Of a stretch of 64,000 nt of DNA, positions 52,146-64,000 are shown piece after piece. The DNA comes from Mastigias papua (lineage: Eukaryota; Cnidaria; Scyphozoa; Rhizostomeae; Mastigiidae), in assembly GCA_964019165.1 (NCBI GenBank), contig OZ025268.1, positions 17,648,352 through 17,712,351 on the forward strand. Reading direction: 5' to 3'. The notes below the pieces were generated by a model that saw nothing but the letters and a program-made list of their open reading frames with translations, was not told the DNA's origin and searched no databases. The position numbers were made by a program, and so were the translations under genes. How positions within the stretch are numbered: the stretch's first letter is position 1; every line of letters starts with the position of its first letter.

Positions 52146-53224
52146 ACTTTTTCAGTAATCATTTCATAGGTCAGGTTGTTTGTTGGTATACTGACATTCA
52201 CTGCAAGGAAGAGCTTGTATTTTAACAATGTACCTACGTAAAAAACAGCTCTGCAAATGATGTGAAATAGGAAGTGGATTGTGAGCAAATGGTTTGGGTT
52301 GGTTTTGTTTACAGAATTTCAGTTGTGTGCACTCAGCTTAATTAGTCATTAGGACTTGCATCATTAGGCAAGCTTGTTGTGCTCAACAAGAGGTATCTGC
52401 ACATATGTAATTTATTTGAATTTTATTTGCCTGAACTCAGGAAAGGCATGAGCACTTTGTATATAACTACCTGTTTGTTTGACCACAATGCTACTTCCAG
52501 AATTCTTCAAAACTTTACAGAAGGTATATCAACTTTTGCTTATATTTGATACTGAGGGACCTGAATATCTGAAATATATAGATGGTATACAGGGACATTG
52601 TGAGAATACATTGGTTAGAGGTGTGTGTAGCCTTCAGTTCTTTCAAAAGTACCTACTTTTAATGATCTAATGACCCAATTGTACCTGAATCTTCCCACGC
52701 TCAAAACAGTTGGGGGATGACACCCCCACATCCCCAGTTGTTGCATCCCTGATTATATAAGTTTGACTTGGATTTCCACAAATCGTGTAAGCTTGTCTGA
52801 AACGTAGCATTGAGTGAAGAAGATTGAGTTATCCAGGGTTACCCTAATTTGAAAGAAAGACATGCAATATATATATTTGTGGTGGACTACAAATAGCCAA
52901 TGAATAACATAGGGAGCAGGGCTGTGATTTGGTTTTCTACAGATAAGATTATCTTATTATCTACTCCACCTTAGCGCTGTTGTCTACTCCACCTTAACAC
53001 AATTACTCAAAAATGTCCATAGGGAAGTTTGGCTTTGTGGAGACTAATGTAAGTATTTTGAAGATTGTTATTGTTCTGTGCTATTTCCTGAGCGTTTCAA
53101 TGCGAATTTCACATATCAGAGTCGCTTCTTTTTCGGTTTTAAATTCCGGCGAGTATGCGTTTGTTTGTAAGAAAGTGGTTTGCAAGACAGCGATATTCGA
53201 CCGCTCAAATTGTTAAGAAAATTC

Positions 53225-53530
53225 AGTACTACATGTTTGAAACCTTTAGGATGGTAAGTTGATTCTTTTTGTGTGAGTCCCCTGTACGATTGCGTACGTT
53301 GGTGAATGCCTTATAGAGAGGACACTTATCCTGAGCCGCCGGCATAGTGAGGTAGGGTGGCCAGTTCCTTTCCTCCCCGCCTTTAACTTCCCCAGTGTTG
53401 CCACCAGGTACACATTTGCTGCTGGGTGAACAGTGAGCGAGCATCCCAACTATGATCCGAGGGTTCGGCTCGAACCACCAATGTTTCGCACAGCAGCCAA
53501 GCGCTCTAACCACTTGGCCACTCGCCCATG
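53225..53530 (-). repeat. tRNA-headed SINE, about 300 bp
   Basis: On the minus strand a tRNA-like head begins GGGCGAG (53521-53527), with box A TGGCCAAGTGGTTAGAGC (core 53510-53520) and box B GGTTCGAGCC (53467-53476). A G+C-rich body of about 200 bp follows, with GGCGGGGAGGAAAGGAACTG, CCACCCTACCTCACTATGCC and GTGTCCTCTCTATAAGGC. Head plus conserved-looking body is the layout of SINEs with a shared central domain. I cannot place it in a named superfamily without a search. Confidence 0.7.
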
Positions 53531-56500
53531 ATAAGATGATACTCATTTGAAAATCCAATTTTCATGCAAGTACGCCTTGTCTTTTGTTTTATTTGCATAG
53601 ATTTCCTATGAAAACCTATGTATTTCAGTGTCACTATTGTACAGTGCATGTCTGCCTGTGTAGCTTTAGTATTACACAAACTCGAACATTCTCGAACAAT
53701 CTCGCTAAGAATGTCTTGAGAGAGTTTCAGTACTGAAATCATGAAATATCTTAAATATATGAGATAGCTATGAAAGTTTTGGTACTAGGCGAATAGACGT
53801 ACTTACAAAAAAATGCATTATGCAATCAACAACGACCAACCACGTTTTGAACCCTTTCACTTTTTGTCAACACAGTTTCGGTCTACGGGGTAGGTTCTGG
53901 AGGTCTAGACCCCAGTCCGTTTACTCAAATATGTAAAGGTGCTCTTTTTTCAAGAGAATTTTAAAACTTTCCTAAGGAGGCTCCATATACTCTTTGTTAC
54001 GCATGAAAGTAACGAACTCCTGAAATTTGCCGTACGACTTCTTTTGTTTCTAAATCTGAAAAATATGATTTCAAGACACATTGTCTTTAGAAAATACGTG
54101 AGAAGTCTGTTGATACTAAAGAACTTCACTTTTTCGAGTTATCTTTAGAAAGTACTCGGTGTTCCCTTTCTTGTTTAGATCCCTGCCTTCAAAAATTCCT
54201 AGTTGTGTGCCTGGTATTGCCGTTTACAATTGAAAAATATTTGCTCTTTTGCGGGTATTTGAAAGCACATTGAAGCCTTTGAAGAAGGATCTCATTTCTG
54301 ATTTCTAATTTCTAAGTAAAACTTTGTTCGTATGAGATTTTGTTCCTGTACTTTGGCATTTCGATGAATGGTCATTCATACTGTTTTTTAAAGAATGATC
54401 GCTTCATGAAAATAGAGGAAAGATTTCATTCAAGCCTTATATGTGGGCTTGCATCGCGTTTTGTTGTGGGAGGGGTTTAACGTCAGTGCTAAGATTAGGA
54501 TGATAAAAATTTCTATACGCAGTTATAGAAGCAGATTAAGTATAAAATCGAATGCAAACCACTCGAACCTGAGTAAATCTCATGAAGTCCCTGATTTTAA
54601 GAGATTTGTATATATTTTCAACGCTACACATTTTTATGAGAATATGACCCATAAAGATATCAAGGTTCAAAATACCTGAAATTTAAGAATGGCTTAATAA
54701 TAATGCAAAGCGCAAGCTTACTTATTTAAGAGATTTTTGCTTACTTGAGTTTTCTTTTGAGAACACCTTAGAAAAGCCTGGGAGTCAATATGCTATGATA
54801 CGAGTCAGTAGCTCTTCGGACAGTGTCCGTTGCACACTCTTTGTTTTAAGAATGTAGTCTATACGAGTATTAATCCTCAAAATCGCTAAAATTTTAGAAT
54901 GATTTAGAATATTCTTAGGCTCAAAATGAAGCAATTTAGCGGTGAAAAATTAGATATTCCTATGAAAAAGGTGTGTACATCATGAAATCTACCACAAGTT
55001 GCGTATCTTTTGGTGATTTTACCATAAGCAAGTAAAAACTGGCAAGATTTGATATAGCTTGAGATATTTTGCGACAGTACGTTTCAAATGTCATGGTTGC
55101 TCCGTGATTTTAACTTACGCTCGATCCAGCGATGGTTTTGTTGTTTGTTTCTTTTGAGAATTTGTTTCACAAGTTAGTCTTTTGTTTCATTCTTAGGCCC
55201 TGAGATGTAAGATGGCCTGGAAAATGATGATGAAGTTGTTCGAGGCAAAGTGTTGTTGACAGTGAGTACTGTTTTCTTTCCTTTGTGGTCTCTGTTTTTG
55301 GTTAGGAATTGTCAATGAAACGTATTTTTTTAAAGTAGCAACGAATGGTCGCCTTTTCAACTACCAAGTGGTACAAGTTTATGCCAGGGGGGGCTGATTC
55401 GTTTACTAGCATAGGAGGCTCTACCATGGTTGTCCCGACAGGGAGAAGCTTTTTAAAAATAGGCATGTTTCAGACTAAAATTTGACTGAATGGAATGTTG
55501 CTCTTGCGCGGATCCAAGAAAAATCTAGAGTGAAAATTCAAATAGAGAGGCAATATAAATTTATTGGAGAAGGTTTCACATCCCCCAGCCCCCTGTTTCA
55601 CAGTGCTTGTCTACGGGAATGTTGGTCAGTGTGGTAGAGAAATTGAAACTAACGTTTCTTCCCTTTCCTTTAACGGTGCATCAAACTTGTATTTCCTCTT
55701 GCAATTCATAATCTTGAAAATTTTTAGGGTTATCTATATTTATGCACAAAATGTTTTACTAAAAGGTGCGAAACTGTAGCAAAATACAAGCTATTAGGAA
55801 GCTAAAATTCATGTAACCAGCATGATTCATTTTGACCTGGAAACTAGGCTCAGAAGCGTTGAAAGTATTTGGAAAATGGAGGAGCACAGAATTTGAAGGA
55901 CATTTCTATCACATCCTGTATTTTAACGGTCACACCCATGTGCACATAAATAGCATTTTATACTTATATATTTATTTGACATATAGAAGAAAAGGAAGAG
56001 TTAAGATAAGATAGTGCACAGTGTAGGAAAACTCGATTTATTTTAAAACAAATGAAGAGGGGTGTGCTAGATTTTTCTAGGGCCTCACTCATAGCTCTAT
56101 CTCGAGGTACAGGGCTCATTTCTATATTTTGAGTGTACCTTTTTCTATATTTCTAAACATCTGGGGCACATGCTTCCAATGCCCCCGATTCCTACGCCTC
56201 TGACTAGGCTTACACGCTTGCCACTATTCAGAATAAATTTTATAAGGACATTGCAAAACAAAATATTTGTCCTAAATGGGAAAACAATTGTTTAGGGTCG
56301 ATTGCATTACAAGCAACCGTGGAAAAGGAACGGACTATGGCAAATAGATGTTGTTTACTAGCTGTGTTGGTAGTGCTTATTTTGATAGAGCAACTTTTGG
56401 ATGGGTGCGGTACTTTTTGTTTACCTTTGATTACCTTTATTGTCACAAAGCATGCGTGTTCACAGTTTTATCACGATTGTTCCGTATTAAGGATTGCATG

Positions 56501-56535
56501 AAAGGATGTAGGATGGGTATACATAGTGACGTAGA
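53531..56535. other. Intergenic region, part 2
   Basis: No supported gene. A short frame near 55214-55260 (beginning MAWKMMMKLF, ending after about 15 codons) follows a TTCTTAG and precedes ACA|GTGAGT. It could be a small UTR or lncRNA exon but is too short to call. Confidence 0.4.
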
Positions 56536-56721
56536 CAGCGTATCCGCCAAATGTTTGAGAGCTCAGATCAGGACTATTTTCTCCCAACCTAATTGACCAA
56601 TCATCATAAAACATGGGCCTAAATTTAGCATGTATGGTCAGAATCCTGCATAATGATTGGTCAATTAGGTTGGGAGAAAATAGGATTCATCAGAGCGCTC
56701 AAACATTAGGCGGCTATGCAG
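56536..56721. mobile_element. hAT-like MITE, copy 2
   Basis: About 186 bp. CAGCGTATCCGCCAAATGTT on the left mirrors GCATAGCCGCCTAATGTTTG of the right end on the other strand. The internal pair TTTTCTCCCAACCTAATTGA and TCAATTAGGTTGGGAGAAAA is perfect over 20 bp. Flanks GACGTAGA (56528-56535) and GACGCAGA (56721-56728) differ by one base. Same family as 2837-3030. Confidence 0.75.
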
Positions 56722-57238
56722 ACGCAGACAAGTTTAATTTTCTTGCCAATTACCGAGAGGGCTAATTGAACATCATAGTTCCTCCAAGGCGCAGTTTCCT
56801 AGCGAGATAAATTATTGGTTTTCTAAATTGCAAAACTTTCTGTTCTTGAAAAGATTGCACTTTCACGACAACCAGAAAGTCATGATGCTTTCTTATTCAT
56901 TTTTGTCGTCATCTTGGTATTAAAAATTCAGCTTTATGGCTATTTTTATTGTTGCGTATTCTGTCTTCCTGTTGGTTCCAGTTTTTCATAGTCATCCACA
57001 CTTCATATTATTGCACCTTTCTTTTTTTTGTTTTTGGTTTTACATGGGTTTTTAAATTTAGGTTTTAAGTTTTTAAATTTAAAAATAAAATTTAGATATA
57101 GGGTTTTTAAATTAGTTTGTATTTAACAATTACCGGTAATTAGATTATTCTTAGTTTTGTTTTTCTTTAATTTTAGTATTAGTTGGCCTTAATTAGCTTC
57201 TTTTAGCTATATATATAGCAAAGCCAACTGTAGATAAA

Positions 57239-57239
57239 T

Positions 57240-57270
<31 letters not shown>
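57239..57270. repeat. (ATG)n microsatellite
   Basis: Ten ATG units, intergenic. The poly-Met start it gives to a downstream frame is an artefact. Confidence 0.9.
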
Positions 57271-59188
57271 CTTTTCCCCAGAGCCTTCGTTTTGGCTTCC
57301 AAGTAGTGACCGGAGCGATTATGTTGCCCGTGTTCGTCATTCGTTCAGTCAACTGTCCGGCTACAAAGAGAATCGGGTGGCCCTTGATCTAGATCTATTA
57401 ACTTGTAGGTCTATGTTTTCCTCGCATTAGGTTACCATGTTTCTCTTAGCCCAGTTTATTCATCTCCATCAATTACTTCATCATCATTACTGATATCCTT
57501 CAAATGCGAGATTATCGTCTACTTGCTTGTTTTAGTACTTTTTTGATCAGCTTTTTGTATGGGCAAGTCATTTCTCCTAATTGATTTTGAAATGCAATTA
57601 TAAACGATAGTCACACTTGTGCACGTGTTCTCTAGCATGTTGAAGGCAGCTGCGGTTTAAAATGTTTGAATGACTGTGAAGTGTAAACTCTGCCATCTCT
57701 CTTGGGCATGCGCATTATGTGGGTTTTCTTCAGGTTTTCTATCACGCATGCCCACGGGCTACTAGTCCACGCATTCGGTACATTACAGAATTATCATGAT
57801 TACAGATTAGCTTCTTACCAAGATAGAACTCTCGCAATTTTACTGGGGATGTGGTTATGAAGAGGTATTTCGCGGACAAATTGGCAGTTGTAACTGGCGT
57901 GTGTATGGTGAGTAGCGTAAACTCTGAGAAGCAATCAACAAACGTTTCTTTGTACCGATCAAAATTTAGTTAGCATCTGCTTGCGTGTCGCTTACACAAT
58001 AGTTGGACGGCGAATTCTCTTTGAATTCTCGTTGTTATTTTGTTTAGTTTTCGCGTATAAGCTGGACGCTTTGAATTGTGCAAGGTTTAATATGTTGAAA
58101 AAATAGAAACATCTAGGCAATTTGTTTGCTTTGGTTAGCGGTGGGGGGGGCAAATAGCCCCCTGTTTTTCAGTTGGAGTCAAATTTTGAAGTGGGTGTTA
58201 TTTCTGTCATTTTTCAATAGTCAATGATGCATAGCGAGCAGAATACCCCGCTAATTGCCGTTATGTAATAAGCCATTCTTCATCCTTCGCAGGGGGTGCT
58301 TGCTTCAGAACAGACGTGGGAAATCTCTTAGCCGGGTTTTTACCCACGAGATAACAGCTTGGGAAACAAGGCCCCCAATGACTCACGAAGATGACTTGGT
58401 ATCTTCTTAGAAATAGAGCACTCAAAATATTTTACCACCATTTTACATCATTTTTGAGAATTCAACTCAGATTATGTAATTCAATGCATTTTGAACACCT
58501 CTATCAAAAGAACCCCAAAGCCCTGAACACTCCGACAACAACACGTCCAGGCTGGTAGCCAGCTTGATTTTTTACGGGGGGCTACCAGGCCACCCAACTG
58601 GTATACTCACTACTCTCAGATTAACTGTGCCCCCCTATCAAAATCACTACCGGCCTGGACCTGTTGCTGTGGAATGTTCATAGTTCAGGGTTCTTTTCAT
58701 TTAGAAATCTCTGCGACCAGCTTTGAGTACAAGTCGTCAGGTTATGATATTCCTGAAAAGTTTGGATTTTTCATTCATCAGGAAAATATTTGCTTTCCTT
58801 GTCGTACTATTGAAGACATTGTTGGAAATTATGGCTTTCCATGAGGCTTAGAAACCATATTGTACAGACATCATTTAATGCAAATATCGCGAGAAAAGAC
58901 AGCTTGTGTTATTCGCGTTTCGCTTGATAGAACATTTTCTCTTCACGCTTGTACGCCAATTTTTATTTCTTGACAGTGGACAGGACTCTGAAGTGCAGTT
59001 TCCAGGAATTACACCCCCTTTTTTGTAGTACTGGTTGACTGACTTTCTTTTTTGGCAAATACCTTTTGTAGGTTAATTACGGTCTGGAGTGGAATTATAG
59101 AAGTCAAATGATTTAAAGACTTGATCAAGTATAGAGGTTTTTCATCAGCACCAAAGTCTCGGCCTCGAATTCTAGCCGATTCTCGGAA

Positions 59189-59402
59189 GAGTAGGGGTTC
59201 CTAAACTTTCCTTGGAGCGATAAATATATCTTAGGATAGACATACTTTCATGGACAACAAATGACAACAGCGGTACATGTTAATATAACAACGAGTTGAA
59301 CAAGCGACGGCAACGCCTCGCGGTCCCCTGAAACCCTTCGCGATTCCCCTGAAGCCCTTCCCGGTCCTCCAAGGGAGCGTGGATCCCAGTTTTGGAATCA
59401 TC
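59189..59402. mobile_element. hAT-like short element, copy 2
   Basis: The left end is GTAGGGGTTCCTAAACTTTC then CTTGGAGCG. The right end, on the other strand, is ATTCCAAAACTGGGATCCAC then GCTCCCTTGG. It carries an internal near-tandem CGGTCCCCTGAAACCCTTCG / CGATTCCCCTGAAGCCCTTC. Related to 38725-38911. Confidence 0.5.
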
Positions 59403-59629
59403 TCATTTTCATCATCATTTACAACTCGTTACCTACGAATACCCTATCAGCATAAATAGATAGCTACTAGAATAAGTAAACTTTTTAATATAATCGACAA
59501 ACACGTTGCTGTTCTACCTAGAAATCGACCACTGTACTAGTGGCTGCATTTCTGTACATGAATCCTGGGTTGTGTATTCAAGATCAAAGATTTTGACAGA
59601 GTGCAGGAATGGAGTTTCGGAAGAGGGCT

Positions 59630-59742
59630 GGTTTCGGAATGGGGTTCTGGGGTCTCCTGCTTTATACGTGGGAACCCCAGCAGCGTTTGTTGACGGGATT
59701 ACCGTGTATGAAGCAGGAGACCCCAAAACCCCATTCCGAAAC
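59630..59742. repeat. Foldback (long hairpin) element
   Basis: Left arm 59630-59672 (GGTTTCGGAATGGGGTTCTG, then GGGTCTCCTGCTTTATACG) is repeated inverted at 59700-59742 (CGTGTATGAAGCAGGAGACC, then CCAAAACCCCATTCCGAAACC). About 43-bp arms with two or three mismatches and a 27-bp loop. It opens similar frames on both strands, which are not genes. Confidence 0.85.
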
Positions 59743-59802
59743 CGCACCCAATTCTTCAAGACGCTACCCGACAGATGAATGTATTCCATCTGAAATTCCA
59801 AG

Positions 59803-62800
59803 TCTTTCGCAAATTAATGAGTCATTTGTGTCTAATAGTAATCAACGATTTGAAATCCTCCACAAAGCCTTAAGATTTGTAGAGCCGGCGAGTTTCGCTC
59901 TCTTCGTCACCGCAATCTACATGTCCAACTACTCTTCTACGTGCACGACTTCTGTACGTTAGTGTGGACCCCTGGATTCTATGAAACAATTCTATGGATC
60001 GAGGCTATGCTGAGAATAAATTTAATGCACTGCTAATAAGAATTTCTATCCATAACGGATTCACGCGGCTTGAATATGGAAGGCATGCTCTCTTGAAAAG
60101 GTTTACCTGTGCTACGTGCTTTGTTTGGAACACAATCATTTATATCAAAGGCTATTAGGCTGCCTTGCCGCTAGTTATATTTGCGTTCGCTTGGCGTGGT
60201 TTTCATGAGTTGAAGGTTGAAGTATGTGGCCGGGCTGATGTAGTCGCAAAGGTACCAGTTCTTTGTAAGGTAAGCGAGTTTTTGGTTGATCACGAACAGT
60301 GACGTAACAGGAAGTCTTATAGCCATTGGGATAGTTGGCTTGTGGATCCTTGACGTTTAAAGTTTTTCCAATTCTAGACAAATTAGCGAATAAGGATTTT
60401 ATCAATAACCGAGAGAAGAAGCAATGGATAGCCTGTAAACCTGAAAAGCTTGTTCATTTAGAACTCGAGGGACCTCGTAAGCTAGGGGGTCCTTAGGAGT
60501 GCGCTAATCTCAACCTGCATCATTTACGCCGCTGATTACGAATGTCTTGGATCTATTGAACGCTGGCTGATTACGATTCGGATATCTAGAAAAAAGATTT
60601 GGGAGAAATTGTTTTCATGATGATACTAGACCTTGGTTATAGCTGCAAGCGCCTTTACTTTATTTTTGCGACGATTCGCTTTTAGCGCTAGCATTTTTTA
60701 GCAAGGATCATAGGCCTACATTCAACGAATGCTTTTTTGTCAATCACGCGTAAAAAATGCGCTGATTTAGTTTAAAGTATGAAAACACAATTTTTGTGCG
60801 ATTTCCATGGTTTGAGTTCCTATTAAGCCATGGGCGGTGGAGCCGGGTGGAATGGGAGCGGTAGTCCCTCCACTTTTTATAGCAACTGTTCTTTATTACC
60901 CGTTATAGCACCCTCTATATCCATGCAGTTTTTAATCTGTCCACTCGAGCCCCCCCCCCCACCAACAATGTTGGTCTCCCGCCCCTGTTGATCCTGTGTG
61001 TTGATTGATTCTGTTTGAAAATGGACGATTTGTCTATGGAGATTCTTTTTGTGGCGTTGTGCAAATCTTTTGTCAGTGTGGAATGGAAAATATATTTTAC
61101 AGTCAGATAATTAAGAATAAACTTAGAAGGATTCTGATTGCCGATTTGACTGTTAATCAGCAGTTTCACCACAAACCCAGAGAGATTAAGTTGAATACGT
61201 TTGTTGATATATAAACTCAGATTGTAGTCAGTTCGAAGTTATATATTCTGCAGGGAAGAGTTGGTATGTCTCCACGACAACGATTGGTTTAGGAGACCGT
61301 AAATTGTTTCCCATTATAACCTACAAAATGGAAATTTCTCTGCGTAACTATTCACATGAAAGCAGTTATTATCAACCATATGCCATTCTCGTAGGTATTT
61401 CAAGTGCTTTAAAGTTAGCGTCTGCTATAGTGTGCATCTGGATCCTGTTTTTTGATGCGTTAATCCAATTTTGAAGCTTCAGCGGGTTTCCATTTGGTAT
61501 AGAGGTCTACCGTAGTTTTCCCAACACTATGACTAGGTTTCATTGATATATTTGAACCATTCCGTACTAAATTGATGTAAACGAGACGTTTTTATATCTT
61601 ATTTATGCATGTATTCGTTTATAGATTTACTTGAATATTAATTTATATTAGATAGTATGCTGCCACCTGAACATGGCATTCCCTTGTTGATCTCGATGGT
61701 TGTTCATGAAATTGTTTATCGTTGAGAGTCTCAACGAAGTTGAACGCAGTTTGAAAGGAATTGATGACGACAGTAAACAATTTAATATTTGATAAACCGA
61801 AGCATATTCTTTTCAGTTAAATACAGTCCTTCACATATTCACAAACATTTGTTTTTCATCATGTTTTGTTTCAATAGAGACCGCGAGTTCCCACTCCCTA
61901 TCAGATTTCTACCTTAGTTACGAAAAGTCTTTGCAAGATCCAGTAGATAGCGCTTCTATACTGTAGTAATAAATCTCCCGTCAGTAATGAAGGATAGCGA
62001 CCCTACCCCCCTTAAAACAGTGTTGAACCAAAAGTTTGGCGAGTGACATTATTTGTTGTGCGTTGCCCTGATGAATCAATGCTGTTTTGAAATAGGGATG
62101 CTAGTCAGTAAGTTCAGAAATACATCTACACACTTTTTATATGAATTTGTTTTTTGACTTTGATCCTGAATTATTCTTAAATTATGCTTGAGAGACAGTT
62201 AGTGTGATTTTCGTCTAAAAATCAAGGGATAGAGTTCAGGCCTTAGGAACAGTATATGTACAGAACGGAACAAAACAAAACATGAGGTGGACAGAACACA
62301 ACAGAACACAACACGACGCAACACAACACAACACGATACAACACGACACAACACGCCACAACACAACACAACACAACACAACAACACAGCAACACAACAT
62401 AGCACGAGACAACAGAACAATACGTGTAGTATTTACAGTATAAACCTTATCCAAAAACACTTCATTGTTTTCAAATAACACTCAAATAAATAAAAAATCC
62501 AAGTCCTGATGACGTTTGAACCTTTTTCTTAATTTATTTATAAGTTTCAGCGATTTTTAGCCTTGATATTCTCATATATTCTATTCTTTTGTAAAAGTGT
62601 GTCAATGCTCCAAAGCCTTTGGCTTGAATTGTGCACTAGCAATAGCTCCCTCCTTAGTTAATATATTTATTGATACATCGAATACAACAACATTCGGTGA
62701 ATATTAAAATAAGTCCATGTAATCTGTGGTACTTGCTTAATTGTTTTGCAGCAGCAAGGTGGAGGCGGGATCCCAGTTCAGAGAGGCCACTTTCATGACA

Positions 62801-63525
62801 ACAGTCTACATTCTTTATGTTTGTTGCTTGGCGATCTCGCAGTATCAAGCACTGTATTTTTTCCTGTTAAGCGAGTATGAAAACATGAGAGTTTCCATTT
62901 TCCAAACGTGACATGTTTCTTGGCTTTTTTCTATTACAACACCAGGGGCGTTCCGAAGTAGACTGTGTATGGGGAATATCACTTTTTAGAGAAGCCGTCA
63001 GTAATTTTTTGGTTCGTCGTTAATAGTTGGCATTGCAATCATGGCTGCTCAGTAGTAATGCCCCTCCCCACACACACACACACCCACACTCACTTAAATG
63101 TTCTTTGACAAGCCACTGTACAACATGCGAGAGTTTGCTCTTATGGAACAGAGCATACCATCAAATGTTTACAGTCACTAGATTTTTGTTTTCCTTAAAG
63201 CTCCATCTTGAATACCCGTGTTTACTTGCAATTAGGATCCTCTGCAGTGTATAGACAAAAGTAGAGGAACTGTTAAGAACTTTTATTCTTTCAAATTTTT
63301 GCTCAGGAATTTTTATTACTGAGTTTCAGCCGAAATGTTTTGTGGGTGGAAGTTAGCTACTAAGGATGTGAATTATTTCAGAGTGGGAATTCGAGAATCG
63401 CGAGTTACAAAATTATGGCTGTACTCTTTGCGGAAAATCTAAACATAGACTCGTGAGTTTTGGCTGCTTCTAGGCCGTTTAATTTGAGGAGCTGCGCAGT
63501 GAACATGGAATCATTTCTTTTCTAG
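59803..63525. other. Intergenic region, part 3
   Basis: No supported exon except at the right edge. It holds a C9 tract at 60951-60960, the CAACA repeat at 62250-62410 and a (CA)n tract at 63068-63085. The rest is featureless A+T-rich DNA. Confidence 0.45.
62255..62410. repeat. ACAACAC-type simple repeat
   Basis: Imperfect pentanucleotide repeat (ACAAC with ACGAC, ACGCC variants), about 150 bp, strongly strand-asymmetric in composition. Confidence 0.9.
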
Positions 63526-63757
63526 TGTACAATTCTCGACGATGAAGAGCTTCATTCTCCCAGTTGTCATGTCTTCCGTGCTCGCCGTGATGCTGACTAT
63601 TTTGGCAGCAGTACTCCTTCTTTTCTACAGGAAAAGGAAACTGACGAAGTCCATGAAAAGTGTTTTAGAACCAATGACAAGGGCAAAAGATGGTAGCAGT
63701 TTTAAACGTGGAAGCGCGAAAAGAATTCGCAAAAACAATGCAATTGCGGAGAAGCAG
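63526..63757 (+). CDS. Probable first coding exon of a single-pass membrane protein (partial)
   Basis: After TTCTAG (63521-63525) a short 5'UTR leads to ATG 63542. The frame gives MKSFILPVVMSSVLAVMLT then ILAAVLLLFYRKRK. This is one hydrophobic segment of about 24 residues at the extreme N-terminus followed at once by a strongly basic stretch (RKRKLTKSMK, KRGSAKRIRKN), an orientation signal for a cytosolic C-terminal side. It may be a signal anchor. The exon can end in phase 0 at AAGCAG|GTATCG; if unspliced the frame stops at 63764-63766 after 74 codons. No later exon is visible before 64000. Family not recognised. Confidence 0.5.
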
Positions 63758-64000
63758 GTATCGTAAATGTCATTACATCAATTAGCCGATTATGCGTCAC
63801 AATGCTTTTTAATTTGTTCATTTGATGATGATTATATATATTATGTCACTATAATATCTCATTTTTCTTATATTCACTATTTTTATAAGAATATAGTCTG
63901 TAAGAATGTCAAGGCTCAAAATCCCGTAAATTTAGGAATAATTTAAAAATAATGCAAGGTTCATGCGTCATCAAATGTGAGATGTTTTTTGCTTCTTTGA

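Larger units (their letters stand above)
45160..53220. other. Intergenic region, part 1
   Basis: No supported coding exon; all open frames are short and without splice-consistent partners or recognisable products. Contents listed separately: (ATC)n, (TATT)n and dispersed repeats. CTTACTAAAACACACG and GGGGGCTTATTAGC words at 46690-46830 belong to the C-tract repeat type. The rest shows nothing I can name. Confidence 0.5.

Noticed and set aside
53455..53527. Functional tRNA gene on the minus strand
   Set aside because: The head leads straight into a 200-bp SINE-like body and the acceptor stem is not closed.
59506..59801. Overlapping 90-95 codon frames on both strands
   Set aside because: They are created by the inverted repeat at 59630-59742, whose arms encode mirrored peptides.
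62199..62481. Cys/Val-rich antisense and Thr/His-rich sense frames
   Set aside because: They are products of the ACAAC simple repeat.

Overview
The window is eukaryotic and animal. It is A+T-rich, with short exons, GT-AG introns of about 0.2-2.2 kb, many microsatellites, tRNA-derived SINE-like repeats and remnants of non-autonomous DNA transposons. A fibrillar procollagen with a very short N-propeptide (no TSPN, VWC or WAP-type cysteine-rich module) suggests a non-bilaterian animal. A cnidarian is my best guess, by analogy with Hydra Hcol1. The sequence alone does not prove this.

Layout. (1) 526-2259, + strand: the last two exons of a gene that starts left of the window. The first carries a probable C2-type beta-sandwich and the second a Ser-rich disordered tail. 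(2) 2260-5100: intergenic, with a hAT-like MITE. (3) 5271-45120, + strand: one complete fibrillar collagen gene. I can assemble 65 coding exons into a 1,428-residue chain: signal peptide, acidic Pro-rich segment, 18-triplet minor helix, short N-telopeptide, a main helix of exactly 338 triplets (1,014 residues), C-telopeptide and a COLFI C-propeptide with 7 cysteines. The internal helical exons all start with a Gly codon in phase 0. Most are 54 bp, the rest mainly 45 or 108 bp. (4) 45121-63525: 18 kb with no supported exon, holding SINE, MITE, foldback and simple repeats. (5) 63526-63757, + strand: a probable first coding exon of a single-pass membrane protein running off the right edge.

The clearest oddities are in the collagen gene: a GC-AG intron inside the C-propeptide, one Gly-to-Pro break in the helix, two 18-bp microexons that look like split ancestral exons, a 144-bp exon, and loss of C-propeptide cysteine C2. 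The introns also hold a nearly homogeneous 14-copy, 93-bp minisatellite and a duplicated tRNA-like repeat bracketed by long (TA)n tracts with a hammerhead-like core between the copies. I found no operon, CRISPR array, virus, or clearly new multigene system. The collagen gene and its repeat-laden introns are what stands out.
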